Source: Dermacentor variabilis (taxonomy: Eukaryota; Arthropoda; Arachnida; Ixodida; Ixodidae). From it: a DNA stretch of 64,000 nucleotides. Position numbers and translations under genes: made by a program. How positions within the stretch are numbered: the stretch's first letter is position 1; every line of letters starts with the position of its first letter. The DNA is taken from NCBI RefSeq assembly GCF_050947875.1, contig NC_134568.1, positions 251,613,767 through 251,677,766 of the forward strand, in the 5' to 3' direction. Below are positions 62,541-64,000 of this stretch, one piece after another. The notes under the pieces are model-generated. The model had not been told where the DNA came from. It saw only the letters and a list, made by a program, of their open reading frames with translations, and searched no databases.

Positions 62541-64000
62541 ACATGAGCCTCCCTCGGACTCCCTTTGTTTTCTTTTCCCTCCTGCCACGGGATCTCCTTG
62601 GAAATCACATGGCTGACGCATGCGAATACAAAGAGACGTGTAAGTGACCTGCGAAATACAATGTCACGGGAGTGAATACGAGCGACAGCAGGCCTGCGAC
62701 CAATCCAAGCGTACACGATTCGCATTCAAGGAAGACGCCCTCTGTGCAGCACGCAGACAAGCAACACGTGGGAAAGAAAAGGTGCAAATGAGAGGGACGC
62801 CTAGTTTTCTTTTATGCAATCGTATGAATTGTGCTAACTGGGTTGGTTACCTAAACTTGGAATTAAAAACGTTAGGCAGAAAAAAGAAAGAAAGAAGAAG
62901 AAACGCGGAAATATGATTCCTATTATGTGCGAATCCAGTAGCCGTGTCAACTGCACAGAAGGTATACAGCGGGCGCCATGGTGAGGAAGGAAGTTGGTTA
63001 CGCAAGTCAAGATGGAAGGCGAATAGCCCAGGGAAAAGGCCCAGGAAAAAAAGACAAAAGACCAAACAGTCCTTATTTACTTTGTAAGACATAATCGGAG
63101 GCACCAGCTCGAGAAGCCGGTCTGCTACAGTTTCTCAGCTGTTTTCACTGCTAGTGCGTCGACCCCACCGTTCTGGCCGGGTTCATTAACCGATTTCGCT
63201 CGGCCCGGAGCGCTTTCAGTGATCACTTTCACGGTGACTTGGCACCCGAACAGCGGCCGGGAGATGGCGACTTCGTCCTTATCGGCGACAATATGCACAC
63301 GTGCCACGGTAATTGCGGATCAGTGTAACGTTAATTGCTTCCGGCGCAAATCGTATGCAGTGGCGAACGGTGCGAGCAACCACAGGATGTCGCGCGGTGT
63401 AACACAGTGCAGTGTACACGTCCGCTGGCCGCCCATTCCATCGTCCTCGTGTGCGAGGCAAGCCCAACAGAAACCGCCTCGCTCAAAGCGAACCAATACA
63501 TACAGAGATATAGGCACGCGATACGGCCAGGTCCCGCGGTGATACATTTAGAGCACATCTTTCTACTATAGCTACTGTCGGACCGCAAGTGCTGCCGCAA
63601 GGTGAGGGCGCGTGGACATCGGACAGCGGGCGAAGCCAGAACCCTCTTCTTTATTCGCGGACACTCGCGTTTCCGGTTTCAAAGCAACAAAATAACACTA
63701 ATTACCGCAAGGCGGTTCAACTGGGCAACGTCTATCTGCGCCGCGGTGACCGATAAGCCGCGGTGCCCCGACTTTTATTTTGCGCGCGGAGTTTTAATGG
63801 GGTTCCCCGCGCGCGACCATGTAGAGGACCAGTTCGCTGTATCGGTCATGGCAGCCCCGACGGTATTGTTCCGTCTCGCTCTCGACGCGGCTCCGCGAAG
63901 GAGGCAAATTAAAACATCAACGTCAGCGCGCGCATGCATCCTCGCGCCAGTCTGTCGGCCACATTTTGGCAGCTCGAGGAAGGCAACCAGAAAAACTGGT
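62541..64000. other. Gene-free window end, CpG-rich after 63600
   Basis: No recognisable gene. Bases 63600-64000 become GC-rich again (CGCGCG words) and may continue into an island beyond the window edge. Confidence 0.4.

Overview
The window reads as arthropod nuclear DNA, most likely from a hard tick (Ixodidae). It is gene-poor and crowded with microsatellites, foldback DNA elements, LINE fragments and a tRNA-derived SINE that I recognise as the Ruka type described from ixodid ticks. I cannot name the species.

Only one protein-coding gene is well supported: the large terminal coding exon of a teashirt/tiptop-type zinc-finger transcription factor, minus strand, 14912 down to 12037. It starts at a textbook splice acceptor and ends with the arthropod-type C-terminus, and it carries four clear teashirt-style fingers, one degenerate finger and CtBP-type PLDLS/PLDFS motifs. 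No start codon for this gene was found. Everything from about 14930 to 64000 is therefore either its first intron or its 5' flank. The 3' UTR probably extends leftward, possibly to candidate poly(A) signals near 8958 or 8780.

Layout: 1-8.7 kb is repeat-rich (a CR1/L2-like LINE 3' part between two ATT arrays, a 50-bp minisatellite, a decayed LINE, two tandem MITE copies, a 131-bp palindrome). 8.8-15 kb holds the teashirt terminal exon and its flank. 15-34.6 kb is mostly unique AT-rich DNA with worn SINE copies. 34.6-35.9 kb is a CpG-rich island. 37-44.5 kb is a transposon graveyard: a 0.55-kb foldback, an RTE LINE split by a second LINE with a 12-bp target duplication, an RNase H-bearing LINE tail, another foldback, and SINEs. 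47-52 kb has more SINEs, one with a perfect 13-bp target duplication. 53.6-54.3, 56.2-57.3, 61-62.5 and 63.6-64 kb are CpG-rich with no recognisable genes. 55-60.3 kb carries (TA)n arrays, a 73-nt tRNA-like cloverleaf, a pogo/Tigger-like element, a TTTCTGTCG-type degenerate array and two foldback elements.

I found no operon-like cluster, CRISPR array, functional transposase gene or convincing new multi-gene system. The most informative items are the teashirt exon, a possible upstream exon in the 34.6-35.9 kb island, and the set of foldback elements.
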